The translations under genes and the position numbers were made by a program. The notes beneath the pieces were generated by a model. That model searched no databases, had not been told where the DNA came from, and saw only the letters and a program-made list of their open reading frames with translations. Of a stretch of 64,000 bases of DNA, positions 37,301-50,181 are shown in pieces. Position 1 is the first letter of the stretch; the number at the start of each line of letters is the position of its first letter. Origin of the DNA: Dirofilaria immitis (Eukaryota > Nematoda > Chromadorea > Rhabditida > Onchocercidae); the NCBI GenBank assembly GCA_024305405.1, contig JAKNDB010000064.1, forward strand, positions 620,001-684,000. Direction: 5' to 3'.

Positions 37301-40300
37301 CATTTAATACTACACCTTTAGGTACGACTAAAAATTTGTTAACTGAATTATTGTCATCTGGAGTAGCAGGAGTAGCACTATTTTGTCTTGAATTATTACT
37401 AGTACTAGTAGCTGATAAATTTTCAGGTGTAGATACTTTTGCAGGTACGGTTGTTAAATCATTTTTTGTCATAGCATTTGTGGTAGCAACAGATGCGTTT
37501 ACAAAATTTCCAACTACGGTACGACTCCATGGACTATTTCCCGGCTTATGACAAGTGGTATTACCGATATTTCCAGAGATGCCGATGTTATTACCACCAC
37601 CACCACCACCACCACCAGCACCACCACCACTTGATAATTGACTGGAATTATCAAATTTGTCTGCCGCTCTTAATCGATTCCAGACTTCTTCTTCCATTTG
37701 TTGTCGACGACGATAACGAATGGACATCATATCTTCCTCACCAGCATTAACACGCATACCGTAACGACCCGTGGTACCGCGAAATTCGTTTTGGGCACGT
37801 CCACCTCCTTCTTCCAAATCAACCATTCGTTTACTGGCATACTTATAATTGTCCGATTCATAACCAATTTTCATCGGACGTGGTAAATAAGATTGTTCCA
37901 ACGGAAGATAGCGTCCAGCAAATTGCGGTAACATAACGGTAAGCTCGCCAAAATTAGCAATAGCTGTTGGTAATTTTGACGCATCATCACCAGGTGAAAA
38001 GCGTAACTTTTTCGAGAAAAGTTCATCGGCATCAGGCTGAAATTAAAATTTGAAAAAAATTTTTTTTTTAAATATATTTAGAAAATTAATAAGTTAGTAT
38101 GAAATAAAACAATGATCGATAATAAATGAATGATAGTAAAAGAATTTTAAAATATAAATACTTTCAAACTTTCATTTATTATTATTACTATTATTATTTT
38201 GTTAAAAACATGCAATTGAAATTTAATCAAAATGTTCTCATTTCTATGATATCATTATCAATCATTATTAATCATATCTTATTTCATGCCATTTTAACCT
38301 TTTCAAATGATATAAATTATCATTTGGTTAATACACAATCCCTTTCAAGATAACATTTAGAATATTTACGAGAAGATTTACTATTTTAAATATATTCCTG
38401 AGGTTAGGAAAAGATTAGAAAAAAAATAGAAGAAAATATAATTTAAAATTTCATATAGACGAGATAATTATTGAATATTTTTTTTTAAATTATTCTCTTC
38501 TTTCAATGAAAAGAATTTCTATTCTAATAATATAGAATATTTTGTAAATTAGTTGTATTCTATACAAAAGGATAGTATTTCGGAATAGTATATACAAATT
38601 ACGAATAGAATAATACTAATTAGAGTTAGTTTTTACTTGAAAATTCCTCAAATATTCCAATCCTTCCGAGAAAACATTTTTCAATTTCACCAATTCAGAA
38701 TCTTGCACTTCTCGTTCACCTTTCAATGCAGCTTCCAAATATGCACAACCTAGAATTTACTTAATTTTATGAAATTTTTTCTATCAATATTTCTATCAGA
38801 TTAAAGTCTATCCTTAAACTTTTGCATTCAATGAATTTATCAATATCACTATTATATCTAAATTTTAATCAATATATATATATATATATATATTATATAC
38901 TTCATATATTAAAGATAATTTCTCTTAAAATTTTTGGCTAAAATTTTATTTTAAAAGAAGAGATATTGATTGAAGAAAGAATTACATGTATCATTCATTT
39001 CAATATTGTATATATTCCATTATTTATCAATATTATCAATAATAAATCAAATAATAGAATTAGCAATAGAAGAAATATACGTGAAAAAAAAGGAAATGGA
39101 TAAATAAAACCTTCGCTCATATTCGAACTTTCAATTTCAAGTACATCACGTAAATTACGCATAAGTCGTGTCTCGGTTGCATTAAATGTTTCGATTTCTT
39201 CGATGAACATTTCTTCGCGTTTTTCAATTCTCGATAATAGCGACGAAAATATTCTTTGACCTATAAAATGAAGTTTTAAAAATTGATAATGAAATAATGC
39301 CATGGATATCAGGATATCAATGATTAATATAATCCTACTAATCACTTTCTTCAACTTCTTCAATCAATTATCTTTCGAAAATTATGTTTCAGTATACTAG
39401 AAAAAGCTTAAAAATTATTCATCTAAGAGTTTTATTCTGAAATAGAAACAAATTGTGATACTTCATCTTTTGCTGTTTCGCAATTCAATGATAACAACTC
39501 AGCTCCTTTACTTAAACCATCAGATGCTTCGGTAATTCGATTTGATAAGCGTTTAACCTAAAATATGATAATAATTAAAACTTAAATTATTTCTAAAATT
39601 TTCCAAATTTCAAAATATTTTAAATATATTTCGAAATGATTGCTTTAAAAAAAAATCATTTAAAAATTTCCCATTGATCTTTCTTATCAAATTAAAAATA
39701 TTAGCTATTCGTGGTAATACGAATCATTTACTTAATTTTAGAATAATCTTAATAATACCAAGCTATTTTATCTGATTATATTTTATATGAAAAAATAATT
39801 TAACAATTTTATAATCTAAAAATTAATTTAAAATGACAAAAATTATTTTTGTTAAAGTAATATTATAAATTTAAGCAAATTAAATTAATTAAATTTTGAT
39901 TTTTAAACCTGATTGAGCATTCTTGTTAGATCACGCTTTAACATTTCCAAATGTGTTGCACGACAATCACTGCAAGTTCGCTTATCACAATGAGCGCAAA
40001 TATCCAATACAGCTTTTTCCTCGCATACTTTACATCGTTCCAAATTATATCTATAAATTCGCTTAAAAATTCTTATCTATACTTTTTAATTAAACTTAGG
40101 CAACTTTTTAATTAAGTATTAATTTGTATCAGATAAGCTCAACTTATCCAATTAGTATTATTATTATTGTACTTTGCCCTACAGATGTTTATCATATCAT
40201 GCAATGTGGCTAACATTATTATTTCGATTGATAAGCAAAAGTATTATCAGTTGATATTCTATTCCTCTAAACAGCTGTGCAATTTTTGTGTTTTCATTTT

Positions 40301-40793
40301 GTGTTGAAGATAGCAACACTTGCACCTGTCACAAACGTAATGCTTCCTTCTTCTTTTCTTGTTATCCGTAGATAAATATTCTTACGTAATTAGGTTTTAA
40401 GCAACCTGCCCTTCTCTTATCCTCGTTTCGCTCTTCTCTCTCCTGATATTTCCTTCCTTTCAGCTAAACTTATTCTGATACTGTCGTAAGAAAAGAGAAT
40501 TTATCTTATATACATATGAAATTACTTCATCATAAATAAACTAACTGCGTAATTCGAGAAGAGAATATGCAAAGTTAATAGTGATGAAAATTGAAACAAA
40601 CAATATGAATTAAATTTCATATCGAAAAAAAAAAACAATACTACTTTTTTTTTTTTAAACAGGAATATAAATAATTGATAAAATTTAAAGAAAAAAATTA
40701 TATAAAAACTTATTAATTATCTTATCATCTCTTATCTTATTATTTCATAATTCTCATCATCATTTCTATTTTATCTGATCCATTCATCTATCC

Positions 40794-40833
<40 letters not shown>

Positions 40834-43471
40834 GTCTATCTTTTTTCAGAATATTATTTGAAATAAAAATTAAAAAATTATCAAAAACCGTTGTATATAA
40901 GCTTCCAATTGAGCAGCATTATCATCTGTTGCCTGTAAATGTATATCCAAGAAACCGGTAAGCGTATAATTTGATTGAAAATTCTTAACACCTTCATATG
41001 GTACCGGATGTTCCGCTCTGCATTCCGGACATTTTAATACCCGATGAATTAAATCAACACAATTATCCAAACACGGTAAACAAAATGTATGATGACATGG
41101 TAATAATTTTGGTTGCCTGTAATATTTGATAAAAAAAAAAAAAACATTATCATTTATTCGTTTATATTATTAATCATTTCCGTTAACATAAAGATAATAT
41201 ATAATTTGTGGTAATTTATTAAATTTTCGATTTCAATTTTTGCATTTTTTTTTTAAAAAGTTCAAAATTTATGAAACGAATGAATCATTTCATAGATATT
41301 TGTTTTATTTTTTTTTCTTTCTTTTGCAATCGATTATATTTTTAGATAAGATTTAAAAAAGAAAGAAAAGAAAAAAAAGAAAAATGCTCAGAGTTAGAAA
41401 AGTTTTGCTATCTTGCAAAATTATTTATAATAAATAATATTCACTCAAATATGCTAAAAAATATGCTTTAAAAAGAAATAAATTTAAAATTAAATTATCA
41501 ATGAATGATACAATGAGCAAAAGAAAAAGAAAGAGAAATAAAAAGTTTTAAGTTGAAATAATTTTACTAATCAGTAAACTTTTTGCTAATTAGTAAAAAC
41601 TAGCAAAAATTTTAAATGAGGAAAAATGATAATACTGATGAAATGAATGATGCAATTATTGAAATCATTTAACTGAATTGACTAAAATTTTTTTTTAAAT
41701 CATAAATAATAGGCAAGTAATATCTATGATAAGTAATAGGATATATAAGATATGATATGTAATGATATAATAAGTAATAGGATATATAAGAGATGATATG
41801 CAATGATATGATAAGCAATAGGATATAATAAGGAAATACTTTCAGAAGCAATCATGAATGAATTGAATTGAATTCAGAAGGAATTTTTTAATGTGATAAC
41901 GATTAAATCAAATCATTTATTGTTCAGGCTTCTGATGATATTTTAAATTAATAGTTCAAAAAAAAATAAAATAGAATCGAAAAATTGAATGAGAAGTGCT
42001 TTTTGTGGAAAGTTACGAAACTCTCGGGGTATTAATGGAATTGTGTCTTTTCGGGATCAGATCATATTAAAATAAATTTTATTTAAAATGCATATTTCTC
42101 ATCACTATCATCAACATCATCGATATTCTCCGATCATTTAAATGGATCGTATTTTATATTTCTGACAAAACGAGGAAGCATTCGATGTAATCGAGAATAT
42201 AAGTTTCTAAAAATGGATGATAATATCAATTAGTCATTCTATTTGAATTTTATTACACTGATTCAGGTAACTGATAATGGTATTGAACATCTGGTTATTT
42301 AAAATATAAATGTGTACTTCAATATCAATATTATATATATCGCAGTATGCTATTACTAATAGACCATTAATAATAGAAATAGAATTTAGTGAAGCAGACA
42401 TTTTATCATTTTTGATTTCATTACATTTACAATAGAAATGTTAAAGCAAAAAAGCAAAAAACAACAAAAAGATATAAATGACATTCCTCTCATAATTGAA
42501 TTATGCTACGATGATGAATAAAAACCAATTATAAGAATAGTTAGTTAAATTAGTTTTTAACTTATATAAATTTTCAATTTTACATTCTCTATTGTTTTCA
42601 AGTAGAAAAGGAAGGAAACTTTTACATTTCATGGAATGAGAAGTATATTATACGATGAACCAATACATCAATGCCTCGTATATATTATTAGCTATTAAAA
42701 AATATGTAACATAAAGAGATCATTATGTTGTAAAAATATTTTTGGATTGCAAAATTTTTATCAAAATAAGTTATGGTAAAAAAAAGAACTCTCAAAATTG
42801 TCTTTGTAATAAATAAATAAATAAATAAGTAAAATAAAATTAAATATTTTCAAATTGATCGTTTTTTAAAGAAAGAAAATCGTTGATATATGATGATTAT
42901 ATAAGGATTTTAAATAAGATACATATACAATGATCTTTAAGAATTATAGAACGTCGTTAAAACTAATTCAATTCAGAAATTAATCAAATTATTCATTAAA
43001 TCAAGAAGTAGTTGATAAAAGAAAAACTTATCAAAATTTCATATATTTAATTAAATTCAATATTTAATTAAATATAATTGAAATATATAAATAGCAAAAA
43101 AAAAAAGAAAAAAATTAGCATATACTTTTCTTTCGGGAAATTATATATTGCTAATTTATTAATTAATAATAAATTAAAAATAATAATTGAAATAAGAATT
43201 GAATTCGTATTTGATATGAATTAATTAATTTTCATCGCTTTTCTTTTTAATAAAAATTATTTTTATATCATTCAAAATCTTACTTATAACGATCCAAACA
43301 AATTGGACATGTTAATAATTGTTCAATTTTTTCCAATGGATTTTCAAATTCTGGTGGTCGTACAGCAGGTGGAAGCAAAAGCATTTGACGAATTGGATCA
43401 AGCGAAGCGGCATTATTTGATGATGATGATGATGATAATGTGGCGGTATTGTTCGTTGAGGATGTAGCCAT
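34315..43471 (-). CDS. nhl-1: RING/B-box/coiled-coil/NHL protein like NHL-1 (TRIM32/thin class), about 1229 aa
   Basis: A probable ubiquitin ligase with an NHL propeller for protein or RNA partners. Exons (- strand order): 43471-43284, 41116-40889, 40050-39909, 39557-39450, 39260-39111, 38749-38637, 38036-35728, 35356-35097, 34503-34315. The RING has CPIC, then CHHTFCLPC and CPEC (C3HC4). A B-box-like zinc site follows (CKVCEE, CAHCDKRTCSDC). Helical exons contain SRIEKREEMFIEEIETF. A polar, Ser/Asn/Thr/Gly-rich insert of roughly 600 residues comes next. Six NHL blades end the protein: VCDSSNHRICIF, VSDRYNHRIMIF, VVDKDNHRVQMF, VTDSSNHRVCIF, VADSGNNRVQIF and VSDRENHRIQLF. One base is missing in the T5 run at 36088-36092 (blade 1) and one near 35296 (blade 4). 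Junction 39450/39260 is also one base short, or exon 4 ends earlier at a GTAAAG. The first in-frame ATG is chosen. C. elegans NHL-1 is about 974 aa from memory; the excess is in the insert. Confidence 0.92.
40787..40840. repeat. CTAT/CATC tetranucleotide microsatellite
   Basis: A run of CTAT units with a CATC-rich start, located in the intron downstream of the RING exon of the NHL-1-like gene. Confidence 0.9.
41117..43283 (-). other. First intron of the NHL-1-like gene
   Basis: A 2.2-kb AT-rich intron that splits the RING finger between its first and second zinc-ligand clusters. A short tandem duplication (period about 45 bp, unit containing AATAGGATATATAAGA) lies at about 41720-41830. No other feature is supported. 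Confidence 0.5.
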
Positions 43472-43511
43472 TGGATTGGATTGATTCAAAAAGGCCAAAA
43501 GTGGCTTTTTT

Positions 43512-43513
43512 CT
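43512..43513 (-). promoter_or_regulatory. Likely trans-splice acceptor for the NHL-1-like gene
   Basis: On the - strand TTTTCTAG precedes the coding frame, leaving about 40 bases before the first ATG at 43471. No upstream coding exon could be joined, so SL trans-splicing is the simplest reading. A 5' cis exon is the alternative. Confidence 0.35.
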
Positions 43514-43718
43514 AGAAAATTATAGATTTCATTATTACTTTAATCAATTATAATAAACACAGATATGATTGTCTCAATCGTTTCAATTCGAGCTTGTCTA
43601 ATTTTGAATAAAAGGCCAAGTTAAAGAATAATCCTAGGCTTGTTTTCCTTCAGAATATTATTGCCATTGCCGTTGTTGTTGTTGTTGTTGTTGTTGCTAA
43701 TGCTATCCGCCACTGAAT

Positions 43719-43722
43719 GATA

Positions 43723-43781
<59 letters not shown>
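43719..43781. repeat. GAT trinucleotide microsatellite
   Basis: A long, nearly pure GAT/ATG run upstream of the NHL-1-like gene, flanked by a GTT run and a GGAA-rich purine tract, so several unstable repeats lie within about 300 bases. Confidence 0.9.
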
Positions 43782-45040
43782 AATAATGATGATGATTAAG
43801 AATTGGATGAAATAGAACGATTGAATTTTTGCTCCTCCTAAAATTATAACTTAATTCCTCCTCTTAAAACACTTTCATATGATGTAGAAGGAAGGAAGGA
43901 AGGAAGGAAGGATGGATAGATGGATGGAAGAAGGGAAGGAAGAAAGGAAGGAAGGAAGAAAGTTAGCAAAAAGATTGAAATGAATTTTTAAAAAGTTCGA
44001 GATACATGAAACTCTAACAATTAGCTCGAGCTTTTTCTCTTTTTTTCTTTTTTCTTTTTCATTCCCTTCAATCTCTCGTTTTCTAATTCATTTTTAGCAT
44101 ATTTCAATCAAATAAAATTTAGCAAATGATCATCAATTCACTCATTGTCAATCCTCTCAATATTGCTAGCTAAAACTAAACTTTTTTTCTTTGCAAAAAT
44201 TAGAAAGTATAGATATAGTGAGAAAGTTTTGTTAAAGCAAACATTTTCCAATTCATTTTTATAATCGTATTAAATGATTGATTTAATCGATCAATCGATA
44301 TTGATCAATATAAACCAAAATAAAGTATAACAATGAGTATTAGTAATTTATACTTTGTTTACTTTTACAAAAAAAAAAATAATTCCTGTTATACGGTATA
44401 TATAAAAAACAAAATAAGATAAACAAATAAACGTGATATTTTGATAATCTCATTTACCTATCTAATCAATGAATTAACTTCTTCATCAATCATTCCTTTC
44501 AATACTAATTTAATAGAACATAAAGATAAGTAATAGTAATATTGTAGTAGTAATATTTTAAAATTCAATGAAAACTTAAACACTACTTATATATATATAT
44601 ATACATACACATACACCGACATACACACATACACATACAAACATGAATAAACATACATATATATATATAATTGTTTATTTACATAAACAATTATATATTA
44701 TTTCAGCTAACTTTAATAAAATAATATAGCATAAATATTTATCTAAATTGGCCATTTATTTTAATATAAATTTTTAATAATGATAAAATAAAATAAATTA
44801 AAATTTAAACCTTATCATCTAAAATTTAAACCTTATCACCTGGGAAATATAGGCAGATTGGTTTGTAAATATGATAAGTTTTACCTTGAAGAACCTATAA
44901 TGTATTCGAATGAATTAATAATTTTTATTTGATTCTAATTTAATAATTGTATGAAATTGAAATATTCATCTAAATCGTTCAATTTTAAAAAATTACGATA
45001 AATTTAGCATTTCAAACTTTTCAGAAATCTTTCGAAAACA

Positions 45041-45152
45041 AACACACACACATCCACACACACACACACACACATACACACACACAGACACACACACATA
45101 CACACATATAAACAAACACATACAAACATATATACATACACATACACAAACA
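45041..45152. repeat. CA-rich microsatellite
   Basis: An imperfect CACACA/CATACA tract. Open frames reported across it on the opposite strand (Cys/Val-rich) are products of the repeat and not genes. Confidence 0.9.
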
Positions 45153-46051
45153 TAATAATGATTGGAAAACTAAAAATTGATCGATAATTTGATTTTAATG
45201 CATTTTCTGTTTTCATATGATATTACAACGATTATTCTTTATAACATTGCTATTATTTTATAAATGATGTTACATTATTATTATTGACAAATCGTGTAAG
45301 CTGTGTGATATGACTGATCAAGAAATGTTTTAATGTTTCTTTTTTTTTTTTCTGTATGTTGATTAATCAGATATACCTAGTTTCATTAAAACTAACAAAA
45401 TGATGAGAAATTATTTTATGCAACACTTCCAGGCACCAACTGTTTTATTATTTTAGAGAAAGAATGTAAAAAGTTCAATGATATCTTTAGCACAATGACT
45501 AAGCAACTTCCTCGAGACTCCTTCCCGGGAGTAGCAATTTTGCTAGCAGTGTACTAATTCTTTTTAGCGAACATAATGAGTAACTTCTTATTGCTAGCTA
45601 TTTTTGCATCAAAAGACAACTCTATATCATCCATTTTGATAATGAACAAAATAATTTATAATCAATGTTTCAATTTATATGCCCGAACAAATCTTTCCAA
45701 GGAAAACGGTAGTTAAAATAATGATATGGAAGACGATCAACAGAGAAGCGAATATCAGATGAGAAGAACTTGTCATCTTCATTATCACTTCAGAGCAATA
45801 GCAATTAATTAATGAGATCAAGTAACACAGTGACAGGATAAATGTCTATTTCAGAGTGAATAGAGATTCCAATGCTGGTTACCACTAGCATTGGTGAATA
45901 AAACAACATCCCTATTCCTTTTAAAGTCTTGGAAATTGAAGGAATTAGTTCAGTTCCAATGTGCTGGTTGATTTGATTTTGTTTTTTATCGTACATTAAA
46001 ACGAATTAAAGAATTACCATCAATATTAACCGGATTAGTCTTGTCTTTTAC

Positions 46052-46366
46052 CTATGAAATATTTCTTTGATAGAAATATTTCACAGTTAAATCAGAAAGT
46101 GAAGAGGTATTATCAACAGACTTAGGTAATAGATATACGGTCCTAATGGATAGAGTTAAACAATGAAAATTTTTAACGAACACAAATAAGAAATCACAAT
46201 GGTAGCAACAAATACAAAACAACAGAGCAAAAATAAATAGAATTAAAATCAACAATCGTGTAGAGATAAAGCATAAGGCTTGAAGAAGCATAAGGCTTAA
46301 AATCGTTATTCCTAAACGACAAATCCATGCATACAGAAATTCACGAATACAGCTATTTCTAAACTT
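46052..46366 (-). other. Unassigned hydrophobic open stretch
   Basis: Open for about 104 codons after an acceptor-like TTTCCAG, including a Cys- and Leu-rich segment (for example LCFISTRLLILILFIFALLF) that would span a membrane. It lies on the same strand as SRP9 and just downstream. It could be an exon of an unknown membrane protein or simply 3' sequence of SRP9. Nothing in it is recognised. Confidence 0.18.
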
Positions 46367-46515
46367 CCTGGAAACAACGTTAATTTTAGTCCATATTGTT
46401 CAGGTGCCAGAAAGAAATCTCATTTATGCAAAATCTGTATTCAAGAATATAAATTAGCCAGATGAAAAAGAGTGCTATCAAATTCGATAATTCCAAAGAC
46501 CTAAATTACAAGAAT

Positions 46516-47455
46516 TTATTTGGAAACAATATGCCTCATTAACGTGGCTGTAAGTTTTTCCAATCGTTTTACATCTTGTAGCTGATCCGTGTCGTATTGT
46601 AAACAGACCACATCATCCGTCATTTTGAGTGTTATCTTGCCTTTTTATGGTTATATTTCGTTACAAATCTATAAACAGTAAGAAAATTAGTTCTGATAAA
46701 CTTCCACTTGAAAGGATGAATAAATTACAAATGATATTCAGCCAAATCAATAATGCCTTCTTAATTGTGACCACAAAATACATATTTATAAGTGTACTGG
46801 AAGGAATGTAACAATTACTTATTATCAGTTGCATCAACTGCTCTTCTGAATCTTTTATATCATTATAAGTATTTTGTTCTTTTTTTGTACCTCGGATCAG
46901 AGGAGAATGATCAAGTAAGTAACCAATATCAAAGAATGGAAAATATATATAATTCAGCATTGTTTATAACTCTAATAAAAATTTCATCTTAGTATCTATG
47001 TTCCCTTTCTGAAGTCGGATAATAGCAAAAATTAATTGATTGTAATCTTGTCAGAACTGCAAAATTTTTCTATTTCCTGTAATCACATGATCTGAATCTC
47101 GCTAGGAAAAAGAGAATTATAGATCGTTCATTTTAGTCTATCGCTGATTAAAAAAAAATAGTTGGCATTGACTTACTCAATTATTTGCCGTTGACTTTTT
47201 GGTAATGCAAATTTACCTATGTATTTTAATTTTTGAAAAGAAAAAAAAGAAATTTTATAGGTGAAATGAATACATTATAAAATATTTCCATCCCCAAAAA
47301 AGCATGATAATTTCAATATGCGAGAATAAACTCTCTTAAACTTTTCCCGATAAATTTTCAAATTCTAATTAACAAATAAACCTGCATCGTGTTGGATTGC
47401 TGGTGTAGAGCCGATCAACAGCTTTACTAAATTCTTCCCAATTTGTAAAATACAT
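46516..47455 (-). CDS. srp-9: Signal recognition particle 9 kDa protein (SRP9), 2 exons, about 75 aa
   Basis: SRP9 pairs with SRP14 on the Alu end of SRP RNA and slows elongation while ribosomes are delivered to the ER. Exons: 47455-47382 and 46668-46516, separated by a 713-base intron. Exon 1 gives NWEEFSKAVDRLYTSNPTRC, matching the SRP9 N-terminus (WEEF..A..LY..P). Exon 2 gives TLKMTDDVVCLQYDTDQLQD followed by VKRLEKLTATLMRHIVSK; the TDD-VCL-Y-TDQ-QDVK core is diagnostic. The length fits the family (human 86 aa from memory). The frame breaks once: the T5 run at 46642-46646 must have six T's to keep RFVTKYNHKKGK in frame. The reading frame is otherwise intact and well conserved, so I regard this as a functional gene with a sequence error; a pseudogene is less likely but possible. 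Confidence 0.9.
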
Positions 47456-47488
47456 GATTCAAATTGAATTCTAATATTTTCTTTATAA

Positions 47489-47905
47489 TCTGTAACTAAG
47501 CAAAAATCTTTTAATTCAAACCTTAAATCTAGCAACAACGTTATGATGAAGCGAAATCACATTATGCACAATAATCTCTTACGTCTTAAACGTCTAAATA
47601 TCACAAATGAAGAGAAAGCAAATTGTGCTATTCGTAGTTCAGGAATCTTCCAAGAATGCTAGAATAAGCTCAAGTCAGTTCTCGAACACAACCTAATCCT
47701 TGAAAACCCGCATCCCGGCAAATCCCAAACAAAACCAACTTTGCATTGCTCCTCATCAACACATCATTATCCGGATTCACTTAATTCCGAATTACATGTG
47801 TGCATTCAAACAATTGTGGTTCGTCAAATGTTGTTCAAACCAGGAAATAAAATGTTGTTATTTAGCAATGATACAAATTATATAAAACTATCTGAGTCTT
47901 TGTGA
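47489..47905 (+). other. Coding-like stretch with one internal stop, opposite strand upstream of SRP9
   Basis: Read on the + strand from 47489 the frame stays open for 138 codons except for one TAG at 47660-47662. The second part includes LENPHPGKSQTKPTLHCSSS and TIVVRQMLFKPGNKMLLF. The composition is unlike the surrounding AT-rich noncoding DNA. No family is recognised. It may be a decayed gene or mobile-element relic, or two exons, or chance. It begins about 35 bases from the SRP9 start, so it also overlaps the likely SRP9 promoter. Confidence 0.25.
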
Positions 47906-50181
47906 AAATTTTCGTCTCCACCATATTACATTCTTTAAGCGAATACCAGTGCCACGATTATTAATTGCAATGGTAACAGGGAGTAAGGGTAAGATTTTCG
48001 GTAGAAAAATTTCTAGAATTTGAGAAAGGTGAGAAATCTTAAAATTTTGATGAGGTGTAAAAATTTATTTTTTTCGATTTGAAATCGTGGCATACAGGTA
48101 AGGGTTTGATGAAAATTACTGCAGTGAGTCTGAAAGAATTATATGTTGAAATGGAAGTTGAGAGTTTTGTATTTCTAGAATCTCTACTCACTTGTTTATA
48201 TTAGAATATCCCGAATGAGAGAAGAACTTCATAACTGTTATTGAAAATACGATATAAGAGAAAGACTTATTATATACGAATTTGATAGACTTATTTCAAG
48301 TTTCATATTACAAATATCATTTTTATTTGAAATCATAATGATAATAATAACAAAATAATTGTTTGGAAAAAAAAAGAAAAATTGAAATATTCCATTTTAT
48401 ATAAATATTAGCTTAAACAAAATTATTCAACGTGACAAAATGACAATATAAGTAAAATTAGCAACATGATAAACATGCAAAAGATGATAAAATCATTGAC
48501 AAAATTCGATATGAAAAATTATTAAATCTATTAAAAATGATTAAATAAAAATAATACATATTAACTAGCATAGAAAAAAAAATACTTCACGAAAATGAGA
48601 TAAGAGAAAATGAAATTTTCGTACTAGAATCATTTCAAGAGTGCATAATATGCTTTGGACCAATCTATATATATATATATATGAATATGAATTCTAATGT
48701 GTTTTTTAAAGATACGAATTAATTTAAGGCTTTGTTTTTAATTACTAAATAGCAAACTATTAAACAAACTTATGACTAATAAATAATTAGGCCATTCATG
48801 AAAGGTTCTCTTTTTAAATTATGTATCATTTAGCGGTATTATAACGAAATGTTTCAAAAAAAGAAGAAAATTTAGTTGAATAATTTTTCAATCGTTTTTT
48901 CCATTAATATTCATTTTAGCTTTATTCTCTCACAATAAATGATCAACTATTTAGATCTAAAATTTATAGAATTCATTCATATAAATTTCTTAAAATTAGA
49001 ATTTTAAAAAGATATCAAAATTGAAACATAACACGAAATGTGAAGCCAAAAGCACAATGTTCAAAACTATGAGGAAAAAAGAAATTGAGAGAAAAAAAGA
49101 TATTTATAAGTTAAAAATTTCAGAAATTAATGATACTATTCGAGAAATAATAGCAATAGAAAATCATAACAGATATTTGTAAGTAGAGAAAAGATACCCA
49201 AATAAATAAATAAATTTTTTTCTCTCTCTCTCTCTCTCTACCTCATTTACATAAAATCAATACATTAAAATGAGAAAAAAGTATATTATTTAAATATATA
49301 ATTCAATATGACCCGGATAGAAAGAAAGAAGAGCATATCGGTTCAGGAGCAGATGTTCGATTTATGTATTGCTTAGTATTGTTCGAGAGATACAAAAAAA
49401 AGAAAAAAAGACGAAATTTTACAGCAGCATAAAATAGCTTTCTGTTATGTTTAAAATAGATCAACAAAAAACAAATGATATACATCATATAACTGTCCTG
49501 ATATTGAATTCAATTAAATTTTACGCATTATATCAATAAATTTGTTTATGTTTATGCATCATATCACCATTGCTTTTTTTTGTATATGTATTATTGTAGT
49601 TAGGTTCTTATATATTTACTTTAACAACAGCTTTTATGCGAATATTTCACTTTAATTGCATGCATGCATTTTCTTTGATCATTGCTTTTCTATATATGTG
49701 ATTGAGGAATAAATATATCGTTGGTTATGATGCCATATACATTGCATTAAAAAATCACTATCGTGTGAAAAACTTATATGTTATTATCCATTCAAAACAA
49801 TTCAGCTTTGTTAATTTAAGTGTTGCATCACATATTGAAAGCAAGACTGACTGGTGCAATTGAATTTCTTCTCTATGCTCCTAAAGCATGAAATGAATGC
49901 AGCAGCAAATAATTTTTATAAATTCATTTAAAAAAAAATCTACAAACTACTTTCTTTTGAGAAAACCTATTATCAAATTAGAAAAAAAGATGCTTTGAGA
50001 ATTTTTAAAATTAAATCAAATAATAATAATAAAACTTCAAAAAATGCAACGTCGCTAGTAAAATAACAAAATATAAACTATCATATTTATGAATATAAAA
50101 ACGCTTCAATAATATTTCACTAATATTAGCATTGGATATATTGTAAATCATCGCTTACCACTTTTGTTAATAATAGATGAT
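47906..50181. other. Intergenic region downstream of the TRA-1-like gene
   Basis: AT-rich, presumably containing the 3' UTR of the TRA-1-like gene on the - strand. A TA run (about 48668-48682) and a CT run (about 49220-49239) are visible. I see no supported gene. Confidence 0.5.

Larger units (their letters stand above)
43514..46515. other. Intergenic region between NHL-1-like and SRP9 genes
   Basis: Microsatellites dominate the first half: GTT (about 43668-43696), GAT (43719-43781), GGAA-rich (about 43885-43960) and CA-rich tracts (about 44603-44640 and 45041-45152). From about 45420 base composition becomes less extreme. A hydrophobic 104-codon open stretch (46366-46052, - strand) and another at 45996-45805 occur; neither resembles a known family. 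Confidence 0.45.

Noticed and set aside
45004..45216. Cys/Val-rich open frame on the - strand
   Set aside because: It is produced by the CA microsatellite.
45530..45560. Small hairpin (ACTCC/GGAGT) considered as an RNA gene
   Set aside because: The stem is only five base pairs with no further structure, no internal promoter boxes and no tRNA-like arms.
46661..46992. Overlapping open frames on both strands, membrane-like
   Set aside because: They lie almost entirely within the SRP9 intron, have no start context or family similarity, and are AT-rich noise.
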